Shown in pieces: positions 47,539-59,585 of a stretch of 64,000 nucleotides of DNA. The DNA is from Numida meleagris. Taxonomy: Eukaryota > Chordata > Aves > Galliformes > Numididae. Both the position numbers and the translations under genes were made by a program. Below the pieces are notes generated by a model. The model was given only the letters and a program-made list of their open reading frames with translations. It was not told the origin of the DNA and made no database searches. The DNA lies in NCBI RefSeq assembly GCF_002078875.1, contig NC_034410.1:42520798-42584797 (forward strand). The letters are read 5' to 3'. Numbering within the stretch: the first letter of the stretch is position 1; every line of letters starts with the position of its first letter.

Positions 47539-50433
47539 GGCAAATCTCTTGGTCTGAAACATTGCTGGGATCATCTCCTAACCTTCCTTACCACTGACCT
47601 TCTCTGGATTATCAGGCACATGTCTTCACTGGTGTCTTCCAGTATGGGAAATGCCCTTCTTTCTTGTGAAAGATGATGATGCCCTTTTGTGACTCCATAT
47701 GGGTCTTTGCAGCCTCGAGAATGTCACTGTTTCCAGCATGTGGCTTCATGTAAGACAGGCAGCAGGGAGAGCTGTGGGGATGCTGTAGCACCAAGCTCAA
47801 ACTGGGACATCCAGTTAGATATGCTTTACTGCTACCAGAGAAAAATGCATTTTCCACAGTGGTTTTTAATGGTTTATCAAAACGTTCAGCGTTGTTCCTC
47901 TGTTTCATAGGCTCTGCTGTGACCCAGCGCTGCATGGCATGGTTCAGCATGGAAGCTTGTGCTTCTCTGGACTCAGAGCTGGCTGTGCTCCAGAGCAGCC
48001 CCATCGCACAAAGAAGAACAGCTTGAGGGTTACTTTCAATTACCATAAATCGCTAAAGGCTCAAAATATGTTGTAAAGCTGGTGTGTGTTGTTAAGCCTC
48101 AAAATATGTTCCCTTTTTCTTCCTTTTTTCTCTTTGCTGACTATGGGGGAGAAAAGGCTTAGAGTCCATTTTTTAATTCTCAGAGGAGTAACGTTCCTAA
48201 TGCAGCTGCAAAGAGCAGGGCCTAGTTTGCCTCCTAATACCAAGGAGCGCCTGGGCTGTTGTTCTTGTCACTACATTTCTTGGTATCTCCTCCTTCTACT
48301 TGTCTCACCTTTTCAACCATGAGTGTTTTGGGTTAGGGTTTGACAGTATTTGGATGTGTTGTGTAGTACCGACCATATAGTTGGCTCTTAGTTAGTAATT
48401 ATAACAGTTAATCAGAAATACCATATGGCTAAAAATATTGTAACACGGAAAAGAATTGTTGGTCATTTATTCTTTGTGCTTTTGAGCATGAGCCTCATTT
48501 AAGCCAATTATTTTTCTATTACCAGACATTGATTATGCCATCCTTCTGGTTTTATTTTTAGAAGTATTCAGATTATTACAGAAAGTGTGAAAAATGAATG
48601 AAGAAAAGAAATCTGTCTCCTAGTATTTGTCTTTTAAAATTAAATTTCCTGGTTGAGTTATCCAGTGTTTAGTCCTCAAAGGGATTTGTCCCCTTCAGGG
48701 ACCCTTCTCTGCACCCTCAGGTGTCTGCTGCTGGAGGATGGGAGCTGAATCCAAACGAATTCATTAATCTAAATACTCATTTGGAAATCAGTGTTTGTTT
48801 GTGATGTTACCAGCACCTCTCCTAACACATGTAATCATAAATGTGAGATAAGTGGAGTAGAGACACATTCTCAAATGAATTTGCAAGTCATATTCTGTGT
48901 TTCAGACAATGCAGCAGCAAAGTTGTGACAGACTCCCTCTTACGCTCTCTTGGGGACTGGGAAATCTCAGAGCTCAGTGTTTCACAGCCTAGCAGAGGTG
49001 ATGATTTTCAGTGTGGCATGGACAAGTGTAAAGCTTCTTTTTGTCCAGTGGATTGAGGGATTCAAGCTTAGATGCTTGGAGAAAAAGAGATCACACACAG
49101 TCCTGCCATATCTCCAGACTGCATATTGTATGTATGTCCCGCTTTTTGGACTGGAGGCACGTTGTCACTGGCCGTGACAGGGCTTTCTGTTCCTGTTCAG
49201 TAGCTGTGTTGATAGGAATGGCGTGTTTTCGCTGGACCATGGGCTAGGTAAGGATGCACTTCTGCGTGTTGCTCTGAGCAGTGTTACTCACAAAGGAATG
49301 AAACTCAGCCCAATCATTTGGCTCTGCTAGGTGCTTAAATCTCAAAAGTGGTATTTACAATTGGTTTTTAAAGTAATGTGTGAGCTTACAGAGGTGTATT
49401 TCTGCAAAGGTTAGTTGGGAGTAGAATAGGATGTTTATCACTATGTGGTATGTCCATTTCACATACAATTTTGGGAGAAATAATTCAGAGATGTTTCAAA
49501 TATTTCATTATGATCATATGCTTGAATTTACTTCCAGGAAGGTATGCTCATGAACATTAATATAAATGGAAACATATCTGCCTTTATACCAGATATTTTT
49601 ATTACTAAGAAGACCAAGTAAGAAATAGTGGAAAACTTTGACTACGGAGTGCTATGACAAGAAGCGAAGATGAATAATAAGGTAGTAAGAAGGATCACAG
49701 ACTGTTCATCCAGGCTGATTTTTTACCAGGCAGAGAGCTTTTGGAGGCTACAGCATAGCATGAAGAATTTATTGAGGTGATTTATCCACAGTGCTTGTGA
49801 ATACATTACACCCATACTCTAACTCAACTAGTATAGAGCGGGGTCTCAATAGCTACGAATGTATTGCTTTCCAAAGTAACATTAATAATACATTTTTGCA
49901 TAGTTCCAACATCCTTCATGTTCATGGATTATGTACACTACAAGCATAACTCTAAAACATGCAGTAAATCTTTTGCTGTTGTAACAAACAAATCTGGAAA
50001 AAATATTAATAAAAAGATTTTCAAAAATGACATTTCGTAAAAAGCTCAGTCAGCCTTGCTGCTGCTGAGAGTCCCTGACAACCAGAAGGGGAAACCTATG
50101 TATGAGAGACTTCTGAAAAACGAAGAGGGAAAATGGCCTATTTTGCTTTTGCCTGTGGCACTGTCTCTCATTTTGGAGACTTCCATCATGGGTGTACTTT
50201 GTAGAAAAGACAGATGGAGAAAAGCAAGCTAAAAAAGATAGCAGAGGCAGCATTGCTTCATGTTCAGTGCACTGCTTTTCCCCTGGACCTACCAGTTCTT
50301 GTGCAATGAGGGGAGCAAAAAATTTCCTTGGTAGAGGGCAAATCAAGAACTTGTTTTTTTTTTCTCAGTTATGGGGCCAGTGAGAATTGGTTCTCTCATC
50401 TTCACAATGCCAGGCAGCTCTTTCTGAGAGATT
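47539..50433. other. Noncoding sequence with a 144-codon antisense chance-like ORF
   Basis: The minus-strand frame 47612-48046 is open for 144 codons, with no recognisable domain. The rest is unique AT-rich sequence without identifiable repeats. Confidence 0.45.
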
Positions 50434-50736
50434 GTCCAAATGCTCATTGAACTCCAGAAGTTGGGGCCATACCCACCACCCTCTGGTACAGACCCTTTCC
50501 CCGACTCCCACCTGCCCCTCCCCTGACACAGCTCCATGTCATTCCCTCAGGCCCTGTCGCTGTCACAGAGAGCAGAGCTCTGCGATGCCCCTCCACTCGC
50601 TATGAGGAGCTGCAGCTGCCATGAGGCCTCCCCTCAGCTCCTCTGCGCTGAGCAAACCTCAGCTGCTCCTCGCATGCCTTGCCCTCCATACCCTTCCTCA
50701 TCTTTGTAGCCCTCCTTTGGGTGCTCTTCAGCTGAT
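50434..50736 (-). mobile_element. CR1 LINE internal/3' segment, reverse orientation, diverged
   Basis: CCAAATGCTCATTGAACTCC, ACCACCCTCTGGTACAG, TATGAGGAGCTGCAGCTGCC, CTCAGCTCCTCTGCGCTGAGC and TTTGTAGCCCTCCTTTGGGTG follow the reverse complement of the CR1 segment just 3' of the RT region ('gttgcccttctctgg', 'ctgagccgctcctc'). It lacks a terminal 8-bp tail and is more diverged than the other copies, so it is an older or different subfamily. Confidence 0.75.
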
Positions 50737-51654
50737 GCTTGAATCCTGACTAGCTGTACAGGTCCATGTTTTTTGTAGCGTAGAATCTCTGGCCCGAGAT
50801 ACTTCAGAAAAAAGAAGTAACTCCTTTATAGCCAACAAAGGAAGTCATAGCCACCCTAGAATTTCTTATTGCAGCATTTCTGGGTGCATTTTCCAAAGTG
50901 CAGAGGGTTTGGCAGTTGTCTGTTGCAGCTGGAAGGCTCTTCTGAAATCCTACCACCTGATTGCTCTCAGATCAGCATGATTCCCTGCACGTCTACTCTG
51001 CAGTAAGAAAGAAAATGAAGTCATTCCATGAGACTAGTCATCTGTGGCTGCTTTTTCATTCACGACAAAGCAGAACATATTTTGTACAATGCATCTGTGC
51101 AAGAGTAGGAAACAAGCATGAATTTGGCAGTGAGAAGTTTTTCCCTTTACAAAGTTATTAGCTCCAACGGTTTCAGCTTGACAGCTCTGAAATGCACTAG
51201 GCAATAAACCGGGAGCTTCTCAGGTTTGGAAAATGTAAAACTATGGTAGTTCTGGGCTGAGTTATGGCAGGAAACTGGGAGCCTCTGGTAAATCTCTAAA
51301 GTTCATTTACATGCTTAGGTTTGCTTTTCTGCATAAGCCAATATGCATTAGTGCAACATGCAGTATTTTTATGCAGAAAGGTAGAATGCCAATAGTATTA
51401 TACTTGATGTTATATAAGGTCAAAAATGCATTATTTATAATGCGTATTCCCGCTTTAAGACCCCGTTAATTTCAGTAAATTGCAGAGTTTTGTTTGAAGG
51501 ACAAGTTCTTTAATGAAGACATAAATCACCAGTCATAAGCACCTCTTTTGCAATTTTCATATATAAAATCGCCAACTATATTAGAGATTCCCTGATACAA
51601 TTCATATTGTTTTTCCTCACTGTTGAGAAATGATTGGTTTGGAAGGAGGGGACT
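50737..51654. other. Unique noncoding sequence
   Basis: Nothing recognised. Confidence 0.5.
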
Positions 51655-53288
51655 GGGGAAGCAATGTTCCTCCCACTGTAAGCAAAGATCAGGATCATGA
51701 CCACCTGAGGAACCTGAGCAAGTGTATGGGTCTAGTCTATCCATAAGTCTGTGGGTCCTGATGAGGTGCATCCTAGAGTCCTGAGTGAACTGGCTGACTG
51801 CCAAGCCACTCCTGATGATATTTGAAAATTCATGGCAGTCAGGTGAAGTCCTTGGTGACTGGAAAAAAGGCAATATCACACCCATTTTTAAGAAGGGTAA
51901 AGAGGATGACCCTGGGAACTACCAGCTTGTCAGTCTCACCTCTGTGCCGGGGAAGATCATGGAGCAGATCCTCCTGGAAGCTATGCTAAGGCACGTGGAA
52001 GACAGGGAGCTGATACAGGAGAACCAGCGTGGCTTCACCAAGGGAAAATCCAGCTTGACCAACCTAGTAGCCTTCTATGATGGTGTAACTGCATCAATGG
52101 ATAAGGGAAGAGCCATTGATATGATCTAACTGGACTTCAGTAAGACCTTCGACACAGTACCCCACAACATCCTTCTCTCCAAATTGGAAGGATATGGATT
52201 TAATGAGTAGTCTGTTCAATGGATGAAGAGCTGGCTGCAGGATCAAATTCAGAGAGTAATGGTCAATGGCTGAATGTCTGGAAGGAGATCAGTGACAAGT
52301 GGTGTCCCCCAGGGGTTAATGCTGGCACCAATACTCTTCAATATTTTCATCAATGATATTGACAGTGGCATGGAGTGGACCCTCAGCAAGTTTGTGGATT
52401 ATGCCAACTGTGGGGTGCTGCCAACACACCTGAGGGATGGGATGCCATCTGGAGGGACCTAGACAGGCTTGAGCAGTGGGCCCAGGACAATCTCATGAGG
52501 TGTAACAAATCCAAGTGCAAGGTCTTGCACCTTGGTCAAGGCATTCTCCACTACCAATACAAGCTGGGGGTGAAAGGATTGAGCACAGCCCGGCCAAAGG
52601 CGATGTGGGGGTACTGGTGGATGGGAAGCTGGACATGAGGCAGGAGCGTGCCCTCACAGCCCAGAAAGTCAACCGTATCCTGGGCTGCATCAAAAGAAGC
52701 ACAGCCAGCAGGATGAGGGAGGTGATCCAGAGGGAGGTGACCCCTCTGTTCTGCGCTCGTGAGGCCTCACCTGGAGTACTGCATCCAGATGTGGAGTCCT
52801 CAGTACAGGAGAGACATGGACCTGTTGGAGCATGTCTAGAGGAGGGCCACAGAAATGATCCAAGGAATGGAACACCTCTCCTGCAAGGACAGGCTGAGAG
52901 CTGAGGCTGTTCAGCCTGGAGAAGGGAAGGCTGCGAGGTGACTTGAGAGCAGCCTTTCAGTATCTAAAGGGGAGCTGCAGGAAAGAAGGGGACAGGCTTT
53001 TTAGTAGGGTCTGTTGTGACGGCGCAAGGGGAAATGATTTCAGACTAAAAGAGGGGAGATTCTGGCTGGGTATAAGGAAAAAGTCTTTCACAGTAAGGGT
53101 GGTGAGGCAGTGGAACAGGTTGCCCAGAGATGTGGTGGAAGCCCTGTCCCTCGAGACATTCAAGGTCAGGCTGGACCAGACTCTGAGCACCTTGATCTAG
53201 CTGTGGGTGTCCCTGTTCATTGCAGGGCAGTTGGACTGGATGACCTTTAAAGGTCCCTTCCAACTCTGAGAATTCTGTGATTCAATGT
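51655..53288 (+). mobile_element. CR1 LINE, about 1.6 kb, with inactivated reverse-transcriptase ORF2
   Basis: The longest CR1 copy. CR1 ORF2 encodes an endonuclease and reverse transcriptase; this copy starts inside the RT part. Plus-strand coding shows [31 protein letters not shown] and [11 protein letters not shown], then [33 protein letters not shown] and the active-site block FVDYANCG near 52391. The usual FADD pair has become F-V-D-Y, so the second catalytic aspartate is lost (GAT to TAT at 52400-52402). In-frame stops lie at 52127, 52208 and 52271, and the frame changes after about 52.41 kb. The ORF2 end (VRQWNRLPRDVVEA) and a clean 3' end follow (TTGGACTGGATGACCTTTAA, then AATTCTGTGATTC). 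It is a dead, 5'-truncated insertion. Confidence 0.96.
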
Positions 53289-54978
53289 ATTTTCCATGAC
53301 AAGTCTGGGGCTTTTCATTTCTATTAAACTGTAAGGATTATAGATTAGGAATTGTATGTATCCAGAGGAAGACAGGTACCTCATATTTTACTGAATTTGG
53401 CACGCATGCTAGTACTTTAAAATAATAACTTGTTTTTATTCCAGTACTTAATTCCTTTGTCCATTGTTCAGCATAAGAAAATACTTGCATTAAGCTCATT
53501 TACTACCCTATGGTGCATTCATCAGGCACTGTGGATTATTAAGGTATTGCCCCTAAGGCAAGTTTGCACATGAATTGTGTCAATCTTGTCCTTTGTTCCC
53601 TTTCTCCATCCCAGTTTTAATTTGTGGAGGACCTTGGCACTGCTGCTTAACACTGGAATGTGGTAAGATTTTTTAACTGGAAAAAGAGAGTTGCATAGCT
53701 TTGCCCATAACTCATTCAGGAGATGCCCATCAGCAAGGATCACAACATGGAAGCAGTCATTAGTGAATGTGCAGTTGGGACAGCATTCTTGTTATGGCAG
53801 TGGCATTTCAGTATTCCTGTTTCCAGCCCAGAAGCCTCTACAGACCCCAGCAAGGACCAGGAAGCCACTGTACTGATGTTCTACAAACATAAAGCTGATG
53901 GTATCTGCAAGTGCACTATATACTCTCTGCAGTTCTGCTGTCTTGTGGATAAAATGTATTGCAGTGACTGATTTGACAAGAACACCACAGAACTTCTCAA
54001 GTACTTTGTGAGGAGACCCTGAAGTTTCCTGTATCTCCTGTAGCGTTCCCAGTGAGGCAGAGACTAATCAGTGTTGCAGATAGCTAGTATTCAGCCCATG
54101 CCACAGCTGGGAGTTGATGTGAAGAAGAGACCTTGGAAATGTATGCCTGCCTGCTGTGTGTCTACAATATTCCCATTTGCAGCCTTCTAGCTATTTATTC
54201 AGCTTTAAACTGAACTGTATTTGTGATGACTCCTTTCTACAGCCAGTTCCTTTGATGGTGAGAAGTAGTGGAACTCTTTTCTGTTTTGTTTTTATAAAGG
54301 AGCTTTGCTAAGCTCTAATCCAGTATGCTAAAAGCACCCTTGGGCTGTTTTTAAAGTATATTCAGACCGGAATGCTCTAACATGCTGCTGGCACTGATGG
54401 AGCACCTGCAGTTTTCATTCTTTAATTGTATTTAATTGAATTTCAGCAAGAATTAATCAGACTGTAAAGGGAATGCTGCAAAATTTAGGTAGAATTGTGG
54501 CTACCGAAGGTGCTTCCCTTTTCTCTATGATAGTGTCTACGCTTGCGTTCACTGAATTTAATGCTTAGCCTGAAAGAATGAATGGAAGCTCCAGCTCAAG
54601 AGAAAATCCGGAATATTCAAGGAAGGAAAAAAAAACGGTTCTGAGCTTCTCTTCTCTGAAAATTATCATTACAACTGAAATAGAAATCATTAACACACTT
54701 TGGTAAGAAGCAGCTCAGTAATTGCGAGTCAACTGGTAAAGTAACATTATGTGTAATGGGAATGTGAAAGCATAGGAAGTGATTACTTTTTTGTGCTATT
54801 TAGGAATTATTTCACACAAGTGAATAGAGGATGCAAGAACGTGAAAACATGGTGCATTTAGTCTGTAAAAAAGAAGAAAGTCCTCACCCAGAGGAAACCA
54901 TGGGGTCTCTGGTGCTCTGTGTAATACTTAGAGTTTCCTTCTGAACTTTTACTTTCCGGTGCATGAGCAGCTGGATAT
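53289..54978. other. Unique noncoding sequence
   Basis: Short frames (82 codons or fewer) around 53.5-53.97 kb with no recognisable content. No repeat identified. Confidence 0.55.
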
Positions 54979-55146
54979 CAAATTTGTGGTAACATAGACA
55001 TGGACTCCGTTGCTAGAGCAGGACGAAGACCCTTTATTGTACGTGCTTACAACCTTTTATACCCACGTAACAACCCCTTGGTCACATGTCCCAAAGTCTT
55101 TCATTAGTCACAATGGGGGGTTGGTCTTTGTTTTCCTACACAAATT
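54979..55146 (-). mobile_element. Compact solo LTR with 6-bp target duplication (avian class II ERV-like)
   Basis: A 156-bp LTR at 54985-55140 is flanked by CAAATT on both sides (54979-54984 and 55141-55146). Read on the minus strand, it starts TGTAGGAAAAC and ends TTACCACA, so it has TG...CA ends. It carries TATAAAA (complement of 55055-55061) and, 16 bp further on, the polyadenylation signal AATAAA (complement of 55033-55038). A 6-bp duplication is characteristic of alpha/beta-type retroviruses, including avian leukosis-related elements. No internal retroviral sequence is present, so it is a solo LTR from recombination. The U3 is very short, so it may be a non-autonomous or internally deleted form. 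Both TSD copies are identical, which suggests a fairly young insertion. Confidence 0.85.
55033..55061 (-). promoter_or_regulatory. LTR core promoter and poly(A) signal
   Basis: On the minus strand TATAAAA (55061-55055) is followed by AATAAA (55038-55033). The compact order matches avian retroviral LTRs, in which the poly(A) signal lies close behind the transcription start. It would drive transcription leftward. Confidence 0.75.
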
Positions 55147-56591
55147 GTTTCATTGCTGTAAGGAACAAATATAATAGTTTTTTATAAATGCTTTCAGAGG
55201 GTATAAGGATTAAATTCTACCTATATTTCTAGTAGAGTAAATCCAAATTCATACTGCTGTATTATGTTAGTATAGAAATGATACAATTATGACAGATGTG
55301 GACTAATTAGTTATGTGAGCTGTTACTGCCTTTCTTGTGTCCTTCTGTTGAGGTTCATGTAAGGGTTCATGTTTCAATCCCTTTATTTTTTATCATGTTC
55401 AATGTATACAGTATATTCAGTAAGCCACAATTTCCAGGTACTTATTGTTTTATTCTTCTGTCGCAATTATAAACTTGTGACATATCTGCAGTGCAAAAAA
55501 AAAACCCTGGATTTGTTGCTTTGATTCAGACAACAGTAAAGACAAAGCAGATTTTAATTCAAGTTAGGGCTTGCTCAGATAAAGCTCATCTTTTTGGCAC
55601 AGCTTTACTGCAATTAGTATAAGACTCATACTGTATTGCAAACACACTGATTTTGCGTAGAGTGTTTATTTGCGAAATTTCAAGTTAGAAGATGTCCATT
55701 AAAACATCATCTTAAGGATGTTCCTCCTGTGTTCCACGTTAGTGTAGTTGCAGAGAAGCATGTATGGAAAGACTGTGCAAGTCCTCTTTCACATGCATCT
55801 ACTCGTATAAACGACCAACTGAAATCACTCTACTTTATTTTTTCTCTGCTTGCTTTCTTGCTTTCTTTTCTTGTCAACTGCTTCCTTGTTGCGCTGTCCT
55901 TTAAATTTGTCAGTTTGCAGTAATGTTCAGTACTAAACAGTTCTCCAAGCTGGTTGATGTCACGTGAGACAGAGACACCAATAGTGAACATTTGGCAGGG
56001 GCAGGATGCTTCATAAGAAAACGATCCCCTAAAGTATACCAATTTTGCAGCCAAAGCATGGTGCCCTGCCCAAGGAGGAACCTTGAGTGGAGTGACAGAT
56101 GGATGCCTCTGGTTGACTTCCCTGCAGGTGCAGGAGGAGCAGATGGCAGACACGGTAATGCCCAGCCATATGGTTGTAGATACCTTTGCCCCCTCAGCAT
56201 GGCTGTGAGTAGTACAAAGGCTATGGTCTTGAGAGTTACAGTGCCATGGTACAATGTGCTTATCTTAGCAGAGGAAAAGAAAAAAAAAACAAACAAACAG
56301 CAAAACCTCTCTACTGTACGGTGCACCACAGATTCATCTGTGGTAGTTCAGACACAGGCATAGTTGTGAAAAATTTCAAGATAATGATGCTGTGTGTTAT
56401 TTCTTCTTCTGAAGCTCTCACAGAGTTCTGTGCAGAGAAATCGAACAACTTCTAGCTCATTGGTGAGATCCAGAAATGGAGAGCCCTTAACTGCTTCTGT
56501 GCTTGGTGTCCTGTGTTTGTCATAGGTAGAAATAAGAGTGTAACCAGGTGCACAGTTTCACAGGTGGGAAGCCAAATTATGCCAGGAAGAA
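55147..56591. other. Unique noncoding sequence
   Basis: Two open frames on opposite strands (55910-56329 minus, 55992-56363 plus) overlap almost fully, so at most one could be real. Neither has recognisable content. An A-rich piece lies at 56278-56300. Confidence 0.5.
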
Positions 56592-56662
56592 GCTCAAGGC
56601 TTACTTGAAGACCTCCAGCAAATCACTGGCAGAGCAAAATTGAGTTGCCAGCTCCAGATGCC
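56592..56662 (-). repeat. Possible MIR-like SINE relic, reverse orientation
   Basis: CTCAAGGCTTACTTGAAGACC and CCAGCAAATCACTGGCAGAGC, then AAAATTGAGTTGCC, resemble the reverse complement of the MIR core ('caaggtcacacagcaagtcactggcagagc' then 'gggattcgaac'). Short and diverged. Confidence 0.4.
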
Positions 56663-57793
56663 CTGCTAGCCCCCAGAGGGCAATCTGGCTGTGCACTGCA
56701 ACATTGCCATGCCCTGAAATGCATGGCGTGTAGACATCCCTGACCTGAGGGTGCTCAGAGCATCAGTGCTTCAAGCATCTGTTTCTGGATGGGAATCTTC
56801 ATTGCTTATGAGCATCAGCCCTGAGCACAGAAAGGTTGCTAGAGTAAGGTTTACAACTGGACGTTGGAATCTTATTGTAGAAATATCTGAAGAATGTTTT
56901 TTTTCCTGTGCAATTCCTGGTTATTGTCTGGTTTTGGTGAACATGGACCCAAGTTTTGAAATTTTGCCTCAAAGCACTTTATTTTCCTCCTTGACTGGAC
57001 TTAGTTTAGATGATGGCTTCATCAAAGCAGAAGAGTGATGGCTTGATCTCAGGTTACTTTCATTTCTCAGAGTGATGGCTGAGTAGTTCTCCTTCCTTCC
57101 TGGATGAAGTAATGCCTGATCATGAACAGACATTAATCTCTACTGAGAACATTTAGTATAATGAAAAATGGAAAGAGAATTGAATCCAGGCTTTTTTTCA
57201 GCTCTTGTCTTTCTTCTTCTGTGGCGGAAAGAGCTGAGTGTTTTATAGGAAAGGTCCCAGTTCTCCCTTTTTTGGCCCCAGATAGTATGAAGCTTAAAGG
57301 CTAGATAAAGCAAGCTGCTAAATTTAGCAAAATGACCGTACAGTCAGTGACCAGCCAAATCTCTGGTATGACTGATCCCATTGACTGCTCTGGAGCTGTA
57401 CAGTCTCCACATCAGTAGTCTTGCCCACAGTAATGGAATAATATATGGAAACCTTAACTTCAGGAAGCTGCTGCTTCTCCTCTGTGAACCAGAGGCAGCA
57501 ATTTGTCTCTGACCTTTCAGGAGACACTGGAAGTAAATATAGATAGATAAATGGAGTTTCTAGGGTGAATAGAGTGAAGTTAGTACAGCCAGAAGAGCAT
57601 GCCTCGGAGAATGTTCAGGAGTACGCCCGTCCTCAAATGCCAGGAACAGAAGCCCAAAAGTTGAGAAAATTTTTCTGTAGTTGACTCTTTTAGTGATGAC
57701 AATAACGTGTTCGAGTGGGACAAGAGCTTACTTTTCAAACACTGTACACACACGTGCAATACTGTCCTGGTTTTAAACTAAAAAAAGGGGGGG
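56663..57793. other. Unique noncoding sequence
   Basis: A 95-codon plus-strand frame (56751-57038) has no recognisable content. Nothing else seen. Confidence 0.5.
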
Positions 57794-58015
57794 GTTAGGT
57801 TAGATATTAGAAGGAAATTCTTCACTCAGAGGGCGGTGAGGCCCTGGTGCAGGCTGCCCTGAGAAGCTGTGGGTGCCCCATTCCTGGAGACTCTCAAGGC
57901 CAAGTTGGATGGGGTTCTGGGCAGCCTGACCTGGTGGGTGGGAGACCTGCCCGCAGCAGGGGATTGGAAGTAGATGATCTTTATGGTCCCTTCCAAACCA
58001 AACAATTTTATGATT
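57794..58015 (+). mobile_element. CR1 LINE 3'-end fragment
   Basis: GTTAGGTTAGATATTAGAAGG, AAATTCTTCACTCAGAGGGC, GTGAGGCCCTGGTGCAGGC, AAGTTGGATGGGGTTCTGGG, CAGCCTGACCTGGTGGGTGG, GTCCCTTCCAAACCAAACA and ATTTTATGATT give a plus-strand CR1 end of the subtype with 'ggatggggctctgggcaacctg'. It is immediately preceded by an A6G8 run. Confidence 0.94.
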
Positions 58016-59494
58016 AAACTCAGAAAATTGAAACAATGTAAGAATTGGCTTCCCAAAGCTAGCGAGGAGATCTTGTAGATCAAAGCTCCATCCTGTCCAG
58101 TGCATCAGTGCAAGTTCTTTACTTATTGCATTGACAAGTCTAATTGTATTGACTTAATAAACTAGGGGGAAAAACCAAATAAATATGAAAGAATAATGAC
58201 TCCTGCTTCACTCAGAACTTTATATTGCAAACCCTGAAGATGGTGGATAAGTGCTTAGTGCTCACATAGCGAGTTTATCTTCTAGGATGCGAAAGTCCCT
58301 TGCTGTGTCCTCATAATCACTTTGAATTTATGAGGGAAAAAAAGCAACATGTGTTTCTATTCAGAATGGGAGGCTTTGTACTTATCACCAAGTAGATAAG
58401 CCACAGTGAAATGTTAGTGACTGTTGAGCTTCTAGTGGGATGCCATTGCTTGCTACAGGTCAGTGAAACAGGTATGTACATTTCCCTTTGTAGTGTACGC
58501 TGAAACCTTTAGTCCTGCTCTTCACTTGCCATCTTTATTAGAAGCTGGCCAAACTTACAGCATATAGCATAACGTATAGTGTAACGTGATTCCAGAGTAC
58601 CCAACGGGTAAACTGTGCACACATTGAAATGTTTGTGTGCATCTCTTCCTTTCTCTCGTTCCCTGGGAGAGATGAGATTATACTGGTTTGTATGTTTTCA
58701 TCCTACTAAGAATCACAGATGCAAATCTTTTTTTTTTTTTTTTTTTTTCTGCTGGTGTTTTCAGCTACCTTGGGTTGGTAAGCTTTAGCAGGAAAGGAAA
58801 CACTTATTCTGCAGGAACCTGAGTGTGCCCTGGAGGCTTCTCAGAATGAGCACATTTGAAGGAAACAACAGCTGATGTTTCTGAGAAAGTAAAGATTTCA
58901 AGTCTGATCGGAGTTATGAGAGATCATCTGTTAAATAGACTCAGTCCTCTGTTTTGTATTGGTTTGTGAATAGCATGTTTTCATGCTGACCTTTTGCAAT
59001 TACTCTTATAGACCAAAACTTAGACTTGTTTTTTGTGTGTCATTTGTGTGAAGAATTAGGGGCATCATCAAGACCTTGCATGTATCCGGAGAGACAGGCA
59101 AAGGTTGGCTTATCAGCGCAGTGTCAGCAAGGGTGTCCTATTCAGGCTACGGATGTACTCAGTTTATTGGGAATGTGTAAGAGATTTGACAATAACGAGG
59201 TTGAAAACATCCTCTAACTGTGAGAGAAGAGATAATCTCATGCTTACAAAGGATTAAGTGCCACGTGAGTAAGTGCATGCCCATTATTTTGATATTCTGC
59301 TAATAGAAGTTTATAAAACTGCTTGTTAGCACAGAACCACAGGCACTGGAAGCAGTATAGACGTATTAGGACATTTAGTCTATTTTTATTCAGTGCGAAC
59401 TGTCTCCAGATGTTCCCACATCATATTTTCCAGCCCTGATCCACTCCTCTCTTTAATCACACCTCTGAATTTAAGAGTTACTGAGGAATAAGAA
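58016..59494. other. Unique noncoding sequence with a T21 run
   Basis: A homopolymer of 21 T lies at 58728-58748; no opposite-strand CR1 or SINE body abuts it. No gene recognised. Confidence 0.55.
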
Positions 59495-59585
59495 TGTAAG
59501 GTCTATTATTATCTTTCCCAGTACTTTATGACTGTGCAGGACATGAAACCTAAGTTATATGACACAGAGCCAGAATTACATTAAA
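59495..59585 (-). repeat. Possible MIR-like relic, reverse orientation
   Basis: GTCTATTATTATCTTTCCC, AGTACTTTATGACTGTGCAGG, CCTAAGTTATATGACACAGAGCC and AGAATTACA keep the block order of a reversed MIR/L2-type end ('attattatccccattttacag', 'aagtgacttgcc', 'cagagccaggatt'). Confidence 0.4.

Noticed and set aside
47612..48046. 144-codon minus-strand ORF as a gene
   Set aside because: No recognised motif, overlapped by plus-strand frames, and no clear promoter or splice signals.
55910..56363. Two overlapping ORFs on opposite strands (139 and 123 codons)
   Set aside because: They are mirror shadows over low-stop DNA. Neither has recognisable protein features.
59330..59420. Reverse CR1 start (CACAGAACCACAGGCACTGGAAG)
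   Set aside because: The similarity stops after the first 20 bases and the following CR1 landmarks are missing.
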